64,000 nt of DNA. Origin: Luscinia megarhynchos. Lineage: Eukaryota > Chordata > Aves > Passeriformes > Turdidae. The stretch lies in NCBI GenBank assembly GCA_034336665.1, contig CM067568.1:13735983-13799982 (forward strand). The letters are read 5' to 3'. Both the position numbers and the translations under genes were made by a program. Of this stretch, positions 1 to 13,800 are shown piece after piece. Under the pieces are notes generated by a model that was not told where the DNA came from, ran no database searches, and saw only the letters and a list, made by a program, of their open reading frames with translations. Every line of letters starts with the position of its first letter. The stretch's first letter is position 1.

Positions 1-712
1 CAGAGATCGTGCACACAGCTGCTTTCAGAAGCTGAGTTTAGAAATGCTTAGCTTGGTAAATACATAGCTTAAAATGAAGTTATTTGAAAATGCAGTAGCC
101 ACTTCTCAAAGGCAAATAAAACCAAGAGGGCAGAGTACATATACCTTGTTCTTGGCAATTTGTTACCATGCACATTAATTCAACTATCAGGTAATGACTG
201 GTTCCAGCTTCTTATTCCATATAAAGCGAGTACAAAGCACTTCTGCCTTACTAAGGATTCCACTTGTTTGTCTGAGGCCATGTTATATCCACTTCACATA
301 ACTGCAGAAATTCTGAAGGGCAAATTCTCACTGTTTCTTGTGTTCTTCACATTAATTCTCTACCCTAAGAGCTTTAAGATGTCAACACTTCAATCAATCC
401 CATCATCCTCTTACTACATGCAAATGTGTTCATATGGTATGGTAACACCCACAATGAAATTATAAATGTTTTTGCCCTCCACTCAGATCTCCCAGCTGGA
501 AGAGAGTCTAGGGATGAACCCCCCAACCCAGTCTTCCAGTCCATGCTCTTTTTGCTGGATAACAGGCCAGATACAGAAGCATCATCGTGGAAAGCTGCTG
601 GGATCCACAGCATATTAAAGCCTCAAAGCTGAATTAAAGGCTGAGAGGCAAAAAAGGAGGTGAGTTACATAGTGTCTGGCTCAGTCTGTCATAGCAACAA
701 CCAAACAGTGGT

Positions 713-764
713 CTTGTGAGTTCCACATTTAGATCTCACTCTTGTGAGTTCCACATCTGGATCT
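713..764. repeat. Imperfect 24-bp direct repeat, two copies
   Basis: Copies at 713-736 and 741-764 both start CTTGTGAGTTCCACAT and end GATCT. They differ at two positions and are separated by 4 bp (28-bp period). This is a local duplication inside a SERGEF intron with no evident function. Confidence 0.8.
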
Positions 765-1810
765 TTCTCTATTAACACCTAGGAATATGAAACTTGAAGG
801 CAGCTTATGACAGAAGTTAAGAAACAGTGAATTTTCTCTTGCCTTTACCTTTGCTTCTTTTCAGCTTCAAATAGGTGAATTGAAGGTACCCAAGCACAAT
901 CCGAATTATTTCAGCACGGGTTCAGGAGAAAGGGTTTGACATATAACAAAGCAGAAATAGTCAAACAGAAGAGCAAGTTGCTTAGATAGTGCCAGCAGTT
1001 CCAGCTGCAAGTACTCAGAAGAACTAGAAAGACAGACAGACTTATGGCCAAACAATTCTTAATTTAAGGAAATTTGTATCAGCTTTGTACCCTGGTTTCA
1101 CAAAAATTGTGAGAGGGGAGGTGCCTTCAATGCAATTATCATCATTACCATTGCAAGAGTTTAATTTGATTTAAGAGAAAAAGAATAAGAAAAAATAAAC
1201 CCCCAAAGAATAGCTCAGAGCCAACAAGGTGTCGTTCTCAAACAAAACTACAGCTCCTCTTGCACAGTTGCTCTTGTGCTGGAGGGTACTGTAAACAGAA
1301 CAAATACCACGTTTACAGATATCCTGCACACAAGCACATACTTATTAATGTATCTGACCTTGTTTATTGCATTTGCTAAATAGATAGGTAGCCATAAACT
1401 GCAGCAATCCACCCACAGAAACCAAAGGAAAAAAATAGGAAAACTAAAGAAAGTAATGAATTCCTTATCTCACCCACTAATGACCTGAACAAAATCTACA
1501 CCAGATCCACATTTTAAAGCTACAGTTTTTCTGAACACTTTATTTAGAGATGAAAATTCTGTCAAATTTGGACAGTTGTATTATTTACATCCACAACAAT
1601 CACTGTTCCCACTAGTATAAGAGAATATCACACACACACATGTACACAAAATAAAAGGGAGGGGAGGGGGGAATTCAATATAATAGTCACTCTTTCCACG
1701 TGGCCTGAAGCCCAAGAACATAATGTTGAATGATGACTGAGTCATTTTCCAAACTCTTTCAATCATGGAGTACTTAGTAAAATACATCTGGACAGGACTA
1801 AGCAAGTGTG

Positions 1811-1998
1811 AATCACAGAACCACAGAAGAATTAAAGTTGGAAGAGAATTCTAAGATCATCAGGTCCAATGCCATGTTCACTAAAACATGCCCTCAAGTG
1901 CCCTATCCAAGGGTTTTGAATACTTCCTGGGATGGTGACTCCAGCACTTCCCTAGACAGCCTGCTCCAAGGAAGGAACAGGTCCTTCCATGAGAGGAA
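1811..1998 (-). mobile_element. CR1 LINE 3'-end fragment, minus orientation
   Basis: The stretch opens with AATCACAGAACCACAGAA, continues with a GTTGGAAGAG block, and then has the region around GATCATCAGGTCCAA and CCTGGGATGGTGACTCC. This is the reverse complement of the avian CR1 3' end, including a degenerate copy of its terminal 8-bp repeat. Divergence is high, so the insertion is old, and it is 5'-truncated as most CR1 copies are. Confidence 0.85.
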
Positions 1999-3078
1999 GC
2001 CATAGCCAGAAGATCCAGGACAGATCCACTGTTATGTCACAGCTCACAAAGGGAATTTCAAATATTGAGGTAAGTTTCTTTGTCACTGATGTTTCTATTT
2101 TACAATGAGTACCTTCACTCAAACTTAGTGACAGTTTAGCATCTTCCTGACACCTTGCCTTTCACACAGAAATTATATAAGATGGCATGCACAGCTGTTT
2201 ACTGCACAACTGGAAGCTCCTAGCAACAAGGATAGGTAAAAGAGGGCTGGTGACTGAAGAAACAGCTCAATTACTCAGAAGATGATGTTGAGAAGATTCT
2301 GTGACAAATCTTTGCATATGAACAACTCTCAACACTTGATAAAAACCTTTCAGAATGTACCTTCAGTTCCCATTGGAGCCAATCAAAACCATGTAGAAGT
2401 AACTCCCAGCAGGGAACAGCATGAATAGGAGTGTAGAATTACAAAGTAAACACACAGACACGCACACACTCTTAATTTATTAAGTTTAAAAATAAAGCCA
2501 AGTAATGATGCCAGCCCATGAAGCCAAAGAAAATGTCAAAATCTTCTAGGTATTCACAGCTATCTAGAATAAAGCTTTAAAACAATCATTGTGTAAGCTG
2601 AAACATCAGTGAGATGAATGTGTGACGGAACGAGGAGACAGCTCTGAAGACAATACAGAAAACAAGGCAATTTCCATATGCAGCTAGAGTCCTGTTATAG
2701 CACACTAAATTTCCCACAGTTCCCAGTGTTCATTTCTGAATTTTGGACCCCAAGCTTGTGCATTTCTTTCTCTCCTCTTACCATGCTCTACACTTTATAA
2801 TCAAATGAAGGAACTTCAAGATAGGCCCTGAAGCTTCAAAATTGACCCCTGAGGCAGGTGGACAAATGCTTTTCTTTTTTGAACATTCATTCCTTGAACT
2901 CAAGTTCTGCTTCCAAGAGGTTCAAAGTACCTATCAATTTGGAGGCTTTGATTAAACTATTTTTTAGTATTTCACCTGTATTCCCAAAACCCAGCATCCT
3001 TCAAATGAAGTACAGCTACCTCATGTAGGGCTCCAGTTTCAAACTTTCAGCTGCTGTGTCTAAACAGAGACAAGGATT

Positions 3079-3120
3079 AAAACAAACAAACAAACAAAAA
3101 AAAATATATATATATACACA
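3079..3120. repeat. Simple repeat (AAAC)n-A-run-(TA)n
   Basis: Four to five AAAC units are followed by an A run and a TA run. This is an ordinary microsatellite in a SERGEF intron. Confidence 0.85.
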
Positions 3121-6100
3121 AATCAGTATTTGCTGTCCTAGGGAGCTGGTGAAAAATTCAAGGTAGAGAAAGTTTGCTTTCCAGAGGAAGGCTGTAGAGC
3201 CTGGATTCAAGAGCAAACTGGAAAGGACCTCTAGTGGACTGAGGCTGTGCTGCTCGGGTGCCAGACACATCCTTCCCCTCCACCTCCCTGCAGCTGCACA
3301 AGTTGCCAGCAAAGCCCAACAGCTTTACCTTGTGACTGCCATCAGAAAAGGCACCTAAAAGTGCAACTACAGCCTCTGTGAAAGACTGAAATGCTAAAGG
3401 TTAATGACTCAAACAAGATCATTAGAAATAGTCTCTCATTCTGCTCTCAGTGCTTGGAGGGACACACTGCCATTTGCTTCAGAGAAAACACGAGATGGTT
3501 TCTATTTTAATGTGTAGGTCACTAATATGTCAGACCCTTTCAGAGTGGTTTTATGTGGCCTAAATGACACGATATCAAGGGACATTCAAAGATGCACAAA
3601 TTCAGATGCACATTTGGAATGAGGATTCGGAACATTATTCAGACTATGTCACGGCATTTTGTTCTTCCAAGACTTTTTAGCTGTAGGCAGTTTTGCACAT
3701 GCAGCAGAAACATAATTTTAACTGCATTTTTGAAGTAACTTTCTGAGTGAAAGAGCTTGGAATTCTTCATCTGAGCTCAAACAAAGTATAACTTCATGTG
3801 ACACTGTGACAAATCAGATTAGGGAATGTATTCAGGAGAATACACAGATAATAAAACAGGTTAGATTAAGGAACATTATTTATTAAGCATCCCAGTTGAA
3901 AATATATTTTTTGAATGGAAGTTGATGATTCACTGCTAAGTTTTCAAAATACTTCTGTTGTTATATTTAGGTTTGTCTTCAAGTCAGACTGGTTCTACCA
4001 TTCCCCAGAGTAGACTAATTTACATCTTCAACATTACAGTCTACAGCTTAGGTCTCTTTTAAATGACCTAAGCAATAACCTCTCTTTCAGCAGTTACCCT
4101 CAAAGTGTTTGCATTAACTTGAGAGGGACCACAAATTAAAGCTGACATTGTTAAGGAGAGCAGTGCAAGACAGCTGCTCATTATTCAAAACTAATATCAC
4201 TTATACTGCAGTGCTGCTCCTTGTGACATTAAGCAGAGTCCTGGATAGGAAGCAAACCATGTACAGAGTGGTTGTCTGAAGAGAACAGCACTTGTACTTG
4301 GAGTCCAAGGCCACAAGAAGGCACCTGATTCTGTCCTTCACATGGAGCAACAATTGTACTACCCTGCCATCAATGAAAAGCATTCCTGAGAACACTTGAC
4401 ACAAGCATTCACACAGAAAATAGAAAATAAACCAAAGACACCAGCAAGTCCATATCTCATCATCAGAGATCTGATCAAAGAGAAACCAGGGCTTCTCAAC
4501 CTTCTTGTTCTCAAACCAACCATCATCAGCTAGGACCACCTCTACTACGAGAATAATATAACTTATTTTGAAAGCGTACTGGTGATGCCATTAAAACTAA
4601 CTGTGCTTCCCTCCTCTGTAGGAAGCAGTAATCAAGGCAGGAAAAGAAAGCACTCATCTGTCTCAAAGGGCTCTATGAGTTATTTTACAGTAAGAGTGTG
4701 TACAGTGGAAATAGCCCCAAAAAATACCTCTGTAATAAAAAGAGTAAGGAATTGAAGCTGATAAGGATGAGTTAAAGGTAAGGACTAAAAACACAACACC
4801 TCATGAAAACATTCCTTAACACCTTTGAAGCCAAGGAATTAATTTCTCAGAAATTAATTGAATCCAAACTGCTTTATGATATAAACAACTGCAAATGAAA
4901 AAAGAGTTGATTAAACTCTAAAAAGAAATGACAGGAAACCTCTGCTGAATGAGGTAGAACATAAGACAAAAGCGATGCAGGTATTAAAGTGATTTCAGGT
5001 GCAATTAAAATCCCTTATAAAGAGAGAATAGGGAAGAAATTAAAATGAGTTAGGCATTTTGCTTTATGTTACAGTACAAAATTTTGCCAGCAGCAAGAAG
5101 GAAAAACAAAGCAAGTCTTAAAACAGGCCAGCTTACATAAGGCAGAAAGACAGAAGACAAAAATATTTATGCTGTGTTCCTTTTTTCTGATAACAAACTT
5201 GATAACTCGCTTGGACTTGCTTTAAAAGTGCCAAACCACTGCAACCATGAAACTGGAACTATTCCTCCAGATGGTTGCTTTTAACATCACCACTCTCTCA
5301 TTTACTTTTCACTCTTCCGTTAGTTCTGCAACCAAGCACTGCTCACCTGGCAGATAAAGATCAAAATGTCATTTGAAATGGCAGAATTTGTGAATCTATT
5401 ATACATTGTGCCCAGTGTTTATCCACCCAGTTCCTTCCTGTGTCTTTCCAATGAGAAGAGTTTTAGTTACATTCAAGACAGCTGCAATAACAAGTTTTTT
5501 ATTATTACTACTCTGACCAGGAATAATGTTCTGGAAAAAAATTCAAACAGAACTCAAAGTATTTGTAACAGCCTTTTAAAATTTAACTACCTTCTGTGGA
5601 AAACACTACATGAGACTTCAGATACTTCAGATACAGTAACAAACTTTAAACTACTACATTTTAAATCATGGTGAGATCATTAATTTGAAAAAACTTGCTC
5701 ATTCTTTCATGCAGCAAAAATCCTTGTACACTGCAATGTCTTTGTAAAGTATGTTTTCATCTTCCACAATGAGCAGAGAAACATCACACTACAATATCCC
5801 TTCCTTCCATTTTTCTGTGTCCAAAAATCATTCTGTTTTGCCTCCTTTCCACTAATTTACTCCCTAGAGTAAAGCAAACAGGAAATGTTTGTATCAATAT
5901 CTCTAAAGTGAAGTGCATGCAGCCCTAGGTATTCACGAGACAATCCACTGGAGGGCAGGATGAAAATTACATATAAATATTGTAATTTATTAGTAATTTA
6001 TTAAGTTTTAATTATTTATGTTAATAAAGTATTATTTTAAGTAGTGTTTATCTTGTCCTTTGTAAAACTTCTATTGTACGTATTTCATAATTTGCATATT

Positions 6101-7857
6101 ACAGCATTATATGTCTATACTTATAAATAAATAAGTATAAATATATTGGGGGCTGAATGTTCAAAAAAAACCTACTGATCCATAGTTTGGGAATCACTGG
6201 TTTACGGCTTCAGCACCAGGAAACTGAATCAACATTTCCGCCTTTGCTAGGAGGAGATAAAAATACTGGTGGGAAGAACTGCACGCAGGGGACAGTTCTC
6301 AAGTGGGCTGCATCTCTCAGTTATTCAGCTGCAAGTTTAATGCAGTGAATGACTTTCCAGAAAGAGTTAAGTGCTTCAGCTCACACTATATGTAGTAGCT
6401 GAACAACCCTTGATATTCCCTCAGGATCCTGACTGGTGTCTGGAGGCTGCCAAAGGCCATTCAAAATCTTAATCTAGATGATTTAGGTTCAGGTCCATTG
6501 CTCTTCAAAGAGATTTAAAGTTCTAAATACATAAAATATAGTTTCAGCGATAACTTGTGCCACTGCATCACTTGGCCAGTTTTCAAATGCAGATGTAGAA
6601 GGTCAGCCTGCTTTTCTTTTTAAATATTCACCAGCAAGACACCCCCTGCCAGTCACTTGACACACTTCTTGCTGTTGTATAAAAATACCTACTGAAATAT
6701 TCCATGTCTGTAATACCCACAGATAAGCATCAAGTAAGTGAAACACTGAAGTTACTAAAACTCTGTGGAAATTTTATTTAGTGGGTATGCTCTATTAAGA
6801 AATAGTGAAGGAAAGCAAAACAAGTTGTCAAGATTCCCTGCTTAAAAATCAGGTTATCTTGACTAATGGTTTCTTTCTACCATTTCTGTTCCAGTGAGGA
6901 TGACATCGAGCACTTAATTCAAGAGCAACAGATTCTGAGATAAATTCTCTTACTCCATCTGCAAAGTTTCCAAGCAGCTTATAGCACTGATTGCAGCTTT
7001 GAAATTTTCAGTATAGAACCCTCTAAAAATCAGAGTTCAGGCATTTCTTATAAACAACTTAAAGAGCAGCTGATGTATATTTTTTACACACTTCTCTCAC
7101 ATACTTTGATGTCAAACAATGAATGCTATGAAACAGAAAACAACCAATTTGTTTTTCCAGTCACACATGACAGCTCTGGCTGTTCCTTTTCCTCTATGGA
7201 AGACTTCCACCCTCTTGTTAGCCTTAACTATGGCACCACACACTGTGCAAGAGGAGAAGCAAAGAACACAAACACCACAAAACGGCTTCAGATGCCTGTC
7301 TTGCCTTTCCATCTCATCTACCTTTCCCTCCTGCCTTTGTGTTTCACGCTCGAATAAGCTTCATTCACCCTTTACACGTGAATATCACTGTTACATAACC
7401 TTCCTCTCATCTCCTCCTAGGTAAGGATCTAACCCTACAGCCCTCCCACGTGCCAGCTTTCACACTGTCCTCATCACAAAGATTCCCAGGAAAGTACAGC
7501 ATCAACATGAAATCTGCTTTCGTTTTCATCTTCAGGGAATGCTCTTCAAGTGTGATGATGCCTCTTTTTACCTGTCTTTTTCAAATATTTTCTGGGTTTG
7601 ACCACAAACACACATATAAGCCAGCTTATTTCAGTTTACTGATTTTCTTTTGAATATATTATTTTCTTCACTCTTAACGTCCTACTAAAAGAGCAGCCAA
7701 AGGATTTCTGGCCTCATCTTTTTTCAACAGACAACTGAACTTGGGTGAAACTGCAACACTGTGTGTCCAGCCACTATCAGTGAGAAAGAACACTGCTTGC
7801 CTGCAACAAAGACAACTTACAATTGTGCCATATGTTACTGCTTTGTAAATATCCTAC

Positions 7858-10800
7858 CTGTCTGTGCCACCAGGTGGGTCCAGCCACTCCAAACTGCTCC
7901 AATCTTTTCCTGTGAGAAACACTGAGTGTCAATCTTCTTGGGCTCAGCAAGAAAGATGTCTCTGCTCACCAGCTGCCCGTGTTTGTTGCTGCCCCAGACA
8001 TACAAGTGTCCTTCATCTGCAACAGACAGAGAAGTAAAATCTGCTTAAAGGCATATAGATCTAATACCACCAGATTCACGCTCTGTCTCAGTTCAGTGAT
8101 ACTGAGGAAAGAACATTTTATTCAATTTGTGTTCTCACTGTATGTTTCTTCCTACAACTCTTTACCATTGTAACTGGAATATCAGAAATATTTGTAAGGG
8201 CCTTAACAACACAGCCTATTTTCTGAGGGCTACACAGACTCCCTGAAGCAACGAGAGCTTTCAGGTCAAACTCCCTAGATGTTTATAACAAAGACTAATT
8301 TTTTATTAAAAAACTAACCACGGTAGTCAACTTGACTGAGTGAAAGAGAACCAAAGTATCTTGGAGACATTCACTGAGCAGTTCCTCTCTGTCCACTCTG
8401 TCCTTGCAGACCAGCTATTATTTCCACCCCAAAGCTTTGATTACATCCAGTAAATAACTTTCTGGACTGCAGCAAATAATTCAAAGCCTGGTTGGCTGCT
8501 CCTGCTCTGCTTTACAGTCTCCCAGCCTCTCTACAAGAGCTAGGCTCCCAGCTCTGCTCATACCGATTCTGCCTCCTTCAGCTTGAGCAAATTCAGTAAA
8601 TCCCCCAAAGCAGGGACAGTCCAGTGCTCCTTGACTCACCTTGCACAATCACTTCCTAAAGGAATTAGACATGCAGCTATGAACACAGTACTAAAGCAGG
8701 CAGAACCCATCACAATGCAAAATTAAAATACTATCGTGCCTTAGAATGACACCAGACAACACCTGAGAGACTTCTGTAAGTGGTCACTTGCCTTCCACAC
8801 CTCTTTTCTAAAACAAGCATTTGTTCAAATGCACACTCCAGTGTTCCAACCACAGGGATAAATCTTTTTACAGAAACACCCACAGTACTTTATATCAATG
8901 CAAGCTGGACAGCCTACCAACCAATGGACACTGACACAGTGACTGCTCAGATGAGCCCTCCTGCAGACATGACATATCATTAGTTCCATCTTTCCAGGAC
9001 AAAACCACTCCTCCCAGGTCCTAGGCCTCCAAAGTTAAAAAAAATCCACAAAAAGACACTTAAAAAGAACATGAGCTCTTAGACCTCCCTGAAGTCTTTG
9101 CCAGCCTGCACAAGCTGGAAGAAATAAAGAAATTAATTGAATTAAGAAATAAATCTTGCACACATGATCTGGTACATTACTGTGGGCCCAGAAAGACTGG
9201 AAGCTACCTAAGTTCCATCATGGAACTGTTTGGAGCACACATCTGCAACACTCAAGGCATCAGGATGCCTCAGGTCAGCACTGAACTCATTACAACCACA
9301 ACAGCAGAAGCAAATCCTTCAGAGCGAAAAGGAAAAAAAAATGTAGAACTTAGGCTACAGAATATTTAATAACCTCAGTTTGGTAACAGCAACAGAAAGA
9401 GTAAGCCAGGAAAATCCCACTACACTACTGCTGGTGAAAAACTGGCAAGGAATGGGAGTGGGGGGAGAAGCCAGTACTGATAGCCATCTGCAGGATTTCC
9501 CATTCAAGCAATTGCTTCATTCAAAGATTTGAATTCTCCAATAAAATTGATAAGTTTATTCCCAGCATGAAGTACACACACCTTCTGTAGGAAAAAAAAA
9601 AAATACAAACCAGAGTCATGTTCCATATTAACATGCACTGCCTCTGCCACCTCCTTTTACAGGAGTGTATTTGCTTTATCCTGGGAAAAGGCACATGCTT
9701 GAGTAGGTTTGAACAAAAACTTAGACACTGAGACTTCGCATCATATTCACACCCCTGGAGGGTTCAGGCCAGTTTGGATACCAGTAGACTGCCATCCTTT
9801 TTTTCCAAGGAACTCCCATTCATATTTCTAACAACCCACATCAATAGTTGAGTCCCAAACCTGCCTGGCTGCAGGTATTTGATACCCCACCAGCAGGGAC
9901 TCATGGAACAGAGGCAAAGAAAACTGCACCACAATGCAAGGCATTCCTAGAAAAAAAAAGACTCATTTAAATATTACACCATCCAGTAGTATCTTTATTA
10001 TATCAAGCATCCTTAAAATACAAAATATTTTAAGCAGTAAGTATCTTGTAGGACGAAGGGCAGCAACAGCATCACATTTTAAAATCCTTTGGCACTTACT
10101 TTGTCAGTCTTGGTCCCCCTGCTGCCAAATAGATTGCACTCTTAAATAAGAAGCAAAAGCATGAAAGAATAATCTGCTCACTGTCTAAATAGAGAGTGCC
10201 AATTATCTAAAGTAGATTTTATTTGTTCTTACAGTTTGTCTTCACTAATCTTGCATACACTTTGCATCTCTGAATTCAATATCACTTACATCTTGGAACA
10301 TCTCCCCATACAACTAAATCTCTATAGATCTGCATAAGCAAATACTCCAGCGCTCCTTTAATGATGACAGAGGTACCAGATGGCTGCAGATTTGCTAAGA
10401 ACTTGTTCCTGTGAAGTTTGGCAAAGCCTTGTCTTCATAAGGTTCAATGTATTTTACACACTTCAAAACTGTAAGATTACAGCATGAAAGCTATTCTGTT
10501 TCCCCTTCTCCCAATCTGTCAAAATAAAAGGAAATCTTTATTAGACTTTCATTACTGGATATTCAGTACTCCAGCATGGGAGCATTGCCTAAGGATCAAA
10601 GAAAAAATGGCAGATATTATGGAAGTGCCTAACCAATTAAAGCAACTTCCTACTCTTCAAATAAGCTTTGTGCTCTTACACCACAGATCTGCACACTGTC
10701 ACAGCGGAGCCCAAGACACCTCAGAGAGCTCCAGGCCTTCTCACACCCTGCACTGCCCCACACAGAGGCATCAGCTCACACTGCTTCTGCTGCCTTTCCT

Positions 10801-13800
10801 GGGACAATGACCTCTTCTCCACGAGCAAAGGGTTGCACTGGTTCCAGCAGTCATCCAAAATGGCATCCTGCTGCAGCTCCAGAGATTTACAAAGAATTTC
10901 AGGGTTTCTAGCCATTAAGAGCCCAGACCCTGAATTACATAAGGGCTAAGGTCACACCTGACCCCAAGAAAAACACACAAAATTCAGAGAACTCGAAACA
11001 TGAATCCAGCTCTTAAAACAAAAGGAAAGTTCTCAGAGTGCAAAACTGTTACAAAACAATTACCAGGACTAACTAGGCCAGATCAAATTTCACCAGTTTT
11101 ACCAAAACTGACAACATTTCAAAATGTTCAGAGAAACCTCTGAAGAGTGAGATGAGGATTTTCACCCCTGTACCTGAAGTCCTACCTGTGAGGGACACTG
11201 AATGATAGGAGCCTGCAGCAACTGTCTTCACCTTTACATCTTCCAGGCCTAGAAAAAAAATGTAATCCCATAAAAATTTCTACAGCAGGTATCAATTCAC
11301 ACACAAACATGCATACAAGTGTAACAGGATGGTGATGACTTTTATAACAAAAGGCTCTACCTTTGGGCCACAGACATGGCAGGACTCTCATTTTCCCACA
11401 GATCATGATTTTCTGTGACCATTCTATCATTCAGGTACTCCACTACGTATTTACAATATGGCTTTATAAAAAGAAAGATGTGTACCATTATATTTCTGCT
11501 CTATCCACCCACATAAGGGAAGCAGGATCCTGGATTACCTGCCACTTCACAGGGCTCCTTTGCTGTCAAGAACTGAGGGAGGGCTTTTCCTTGGCTTGCA
11601 CGCTTTGCCCGAGATGCCATCCCAGTTCCCCACTGCAGCACCAAACCTCTGTCTTTTCAGAGTAAACACAAATAAAAGAGATTAAAGCACATCAAGCACC
11701 AACAAAAACCACTTCACATGTTAATGAACTCATCCAAGTCATTTTCACCAATTCAAATTACACTTTAAAAGTGTCACTTTAAAATACCTTTATGCCAAAA
11801 AACATTCAGATAACCCTGGTGAAGTCAACAAGCAACAAACAGCTGAAGTCCCAGTACACCCAGGTAAGAAAACTAACAAGGGGGGAAGCTATTGGAGACT
11901 CAGTAACAGAAATCCATGGTTGCAGTACCTCAGGAATGGATACAAAGCTCTTGTACTTTCTCTTCCCTTTCCCTCCCTTGATGCCAATTTGTTTGTGCAG
12001 TGCAGCACAGGGATATCTCAATTCCCACTATTCATACAAGCACCAGAAATCCCACCATTCTTCCAAACACCTTCAGCTCCACTACCTGGAATCCATACTG
12101 AAGTTCCTGCAAAACTAAACCAAATAGAAGAGCAGATAGAGTTTGTTTTTCCTCAGTTTTAACACAACCATGCCAAAAGGAAGGGTTTGATTTCTACTGT
12201 TATACCATGAAGCAACTCAGAGTCCCTAATAACAGCAGGAGAAATATTTAGTTTCATTCTTGTGATTTTACAGGTGTCAATTTCAATTACACCATTTGAA
12301 AAAGCCACAATTTATGTGCAGTTCCATTTTGAAGTATCTTATACAAACTTAAGTTATTTTGCATACTATAATGAGTTCAAATCCTAAGTTACTTTCATTG
12401 ATCAGAAACCCTTTTTCCTGAAAAACCTCCTTTTAGGTTTTGTTTCAGAATAAGAAAAATCAGTATGTTTTCCATCCATCAGCAAATTAACTTGTTAATA
12501 AACCATCACTCTGAATTATTGAATAAGTTTTTCCCCATGATTTTCCAGGAAGACGATTCTAGAATGTTTAGTATTCATGTTAATTTGTCCTAAAATCTTA
12601 CAGCCCATGACTTTAAGGTGTATTTTCCCTGTGATATTTAAAATAAATAGTAGATTAGGTAAATTTCATCCTCTTTTCCTCCGCTCTCTTCCTCCAAGCC
12701 ATTAAAATCCCATTTCATTTGTTACTGAAAAGATGTTAAAATTCTGACATACTTACCTGTAGCAGCAAGGGCATGTCTCAGTCCTGCAGCAACATTCACC
12801 ACCTTCTCTTTGAGAGACTATGCAAATAATAGAAAATTATAATTAGGCTGCTTTTTGCATTTAGTGTCTCTTAAAACAAAAAGGCCAAACAGAAGTGGAA
12901 CACTACAAATACAGTGCTCTCAATTCCAGCCTGCATGTCCCAATGCATATCAACATTTTGTATCACAAAGTAAATTTTGACCAATAAAAGTTAGTGGGAA
13001 CATCTTTAAGAAATAAAAAATAAATCAACAAAGCAACTGGATGCACAGCACTGTGGCAATAAGTAAAAAACCACAGTCAAAATATTCACATGGAAGAAGA
13101 AATCTTGGTGATACAAATATGTTTATTTCTTAATTTTAAATCAGTGATCCTCAAGAATTACCTCCACAGTAAATACTGGTGATAGGCAGTACTATGTTGC
13201 ATTAAGCTGTTCAGTCTTGCCAAGGTACTGATGGAATTTTGTTATCCACTAGAGAAAAACCTAAAACTTTCATTCCACAGGAATCATGTGGAAGATTCCC
13301 CCTTCTGTTACCTCCCATCCTGTCTTGCTCTCACAGGGTTTTGAAAACCCTCTGGATATCTATCCTTGGTGGGAAAACAGCAAGTGTATTTAAAATAGGT
13401 GGCATCAAGCTCAAGAATTTAAAGGACACCAACCAAAAGAGCAAATACTTCAGATGAATTCAGGAAATGAAAATTTGTTTGGTGAGGGATGAGAGAGACT
13501 CACATCAGCACTGTCAATACTACCAAATTTTAAGGCACCATATTGCAGTGGATGCTCTCTGGAAACATCAAGAGCACAGAAACTTTAGTGAACTAACTCC
13601 TACTCATTAGAGGTCACCTAAGGGATTGGCTGCCCTCTTTCTCCAACAAAGGAATATCTGGCATGAACCACGATGCTAAATAATTTCTTGCCTGAGAAGT
13701 GAAAGATTCAGCTTTCTGTTAGAAGTGAGAAACTTCATACAGCAAGAAAAGCAGCCTTAGCCTTTCAATTCACCTCTGGGCTTTTAGTTTGCAAGCTTAT

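Larger units (their letters stand above)
1..7857 (-). other. Interior of SERGEF intron 8 (continues off the left edge)
   Basis: This follows the donor of SERGEF exon 8 (GT at 7857-7856). I looked on the minus strand for the remaining RCC1 repeats and found none. It holds one CR1 fragment, short direct and simple repeats, and an AT-rich stretch at about 5970-6150 with several AATAAA-like strings. No open frame here has recognisable homology. Confidence 0.7.

Noticed and set aside
374..613. 79-codon minus frame considered as the last SERGEF exon
   Set aside because: Resemblance to the human C-terminus is slight, the acceptor region is poor, and the intervening RCC1 exons are not found between it and exon 8.
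4201..4539. 112-codon minus frame in SERGEF intron 8
   Set aside because: No RCC1 motif and no plausible splice borders; judged random intronic sequence.
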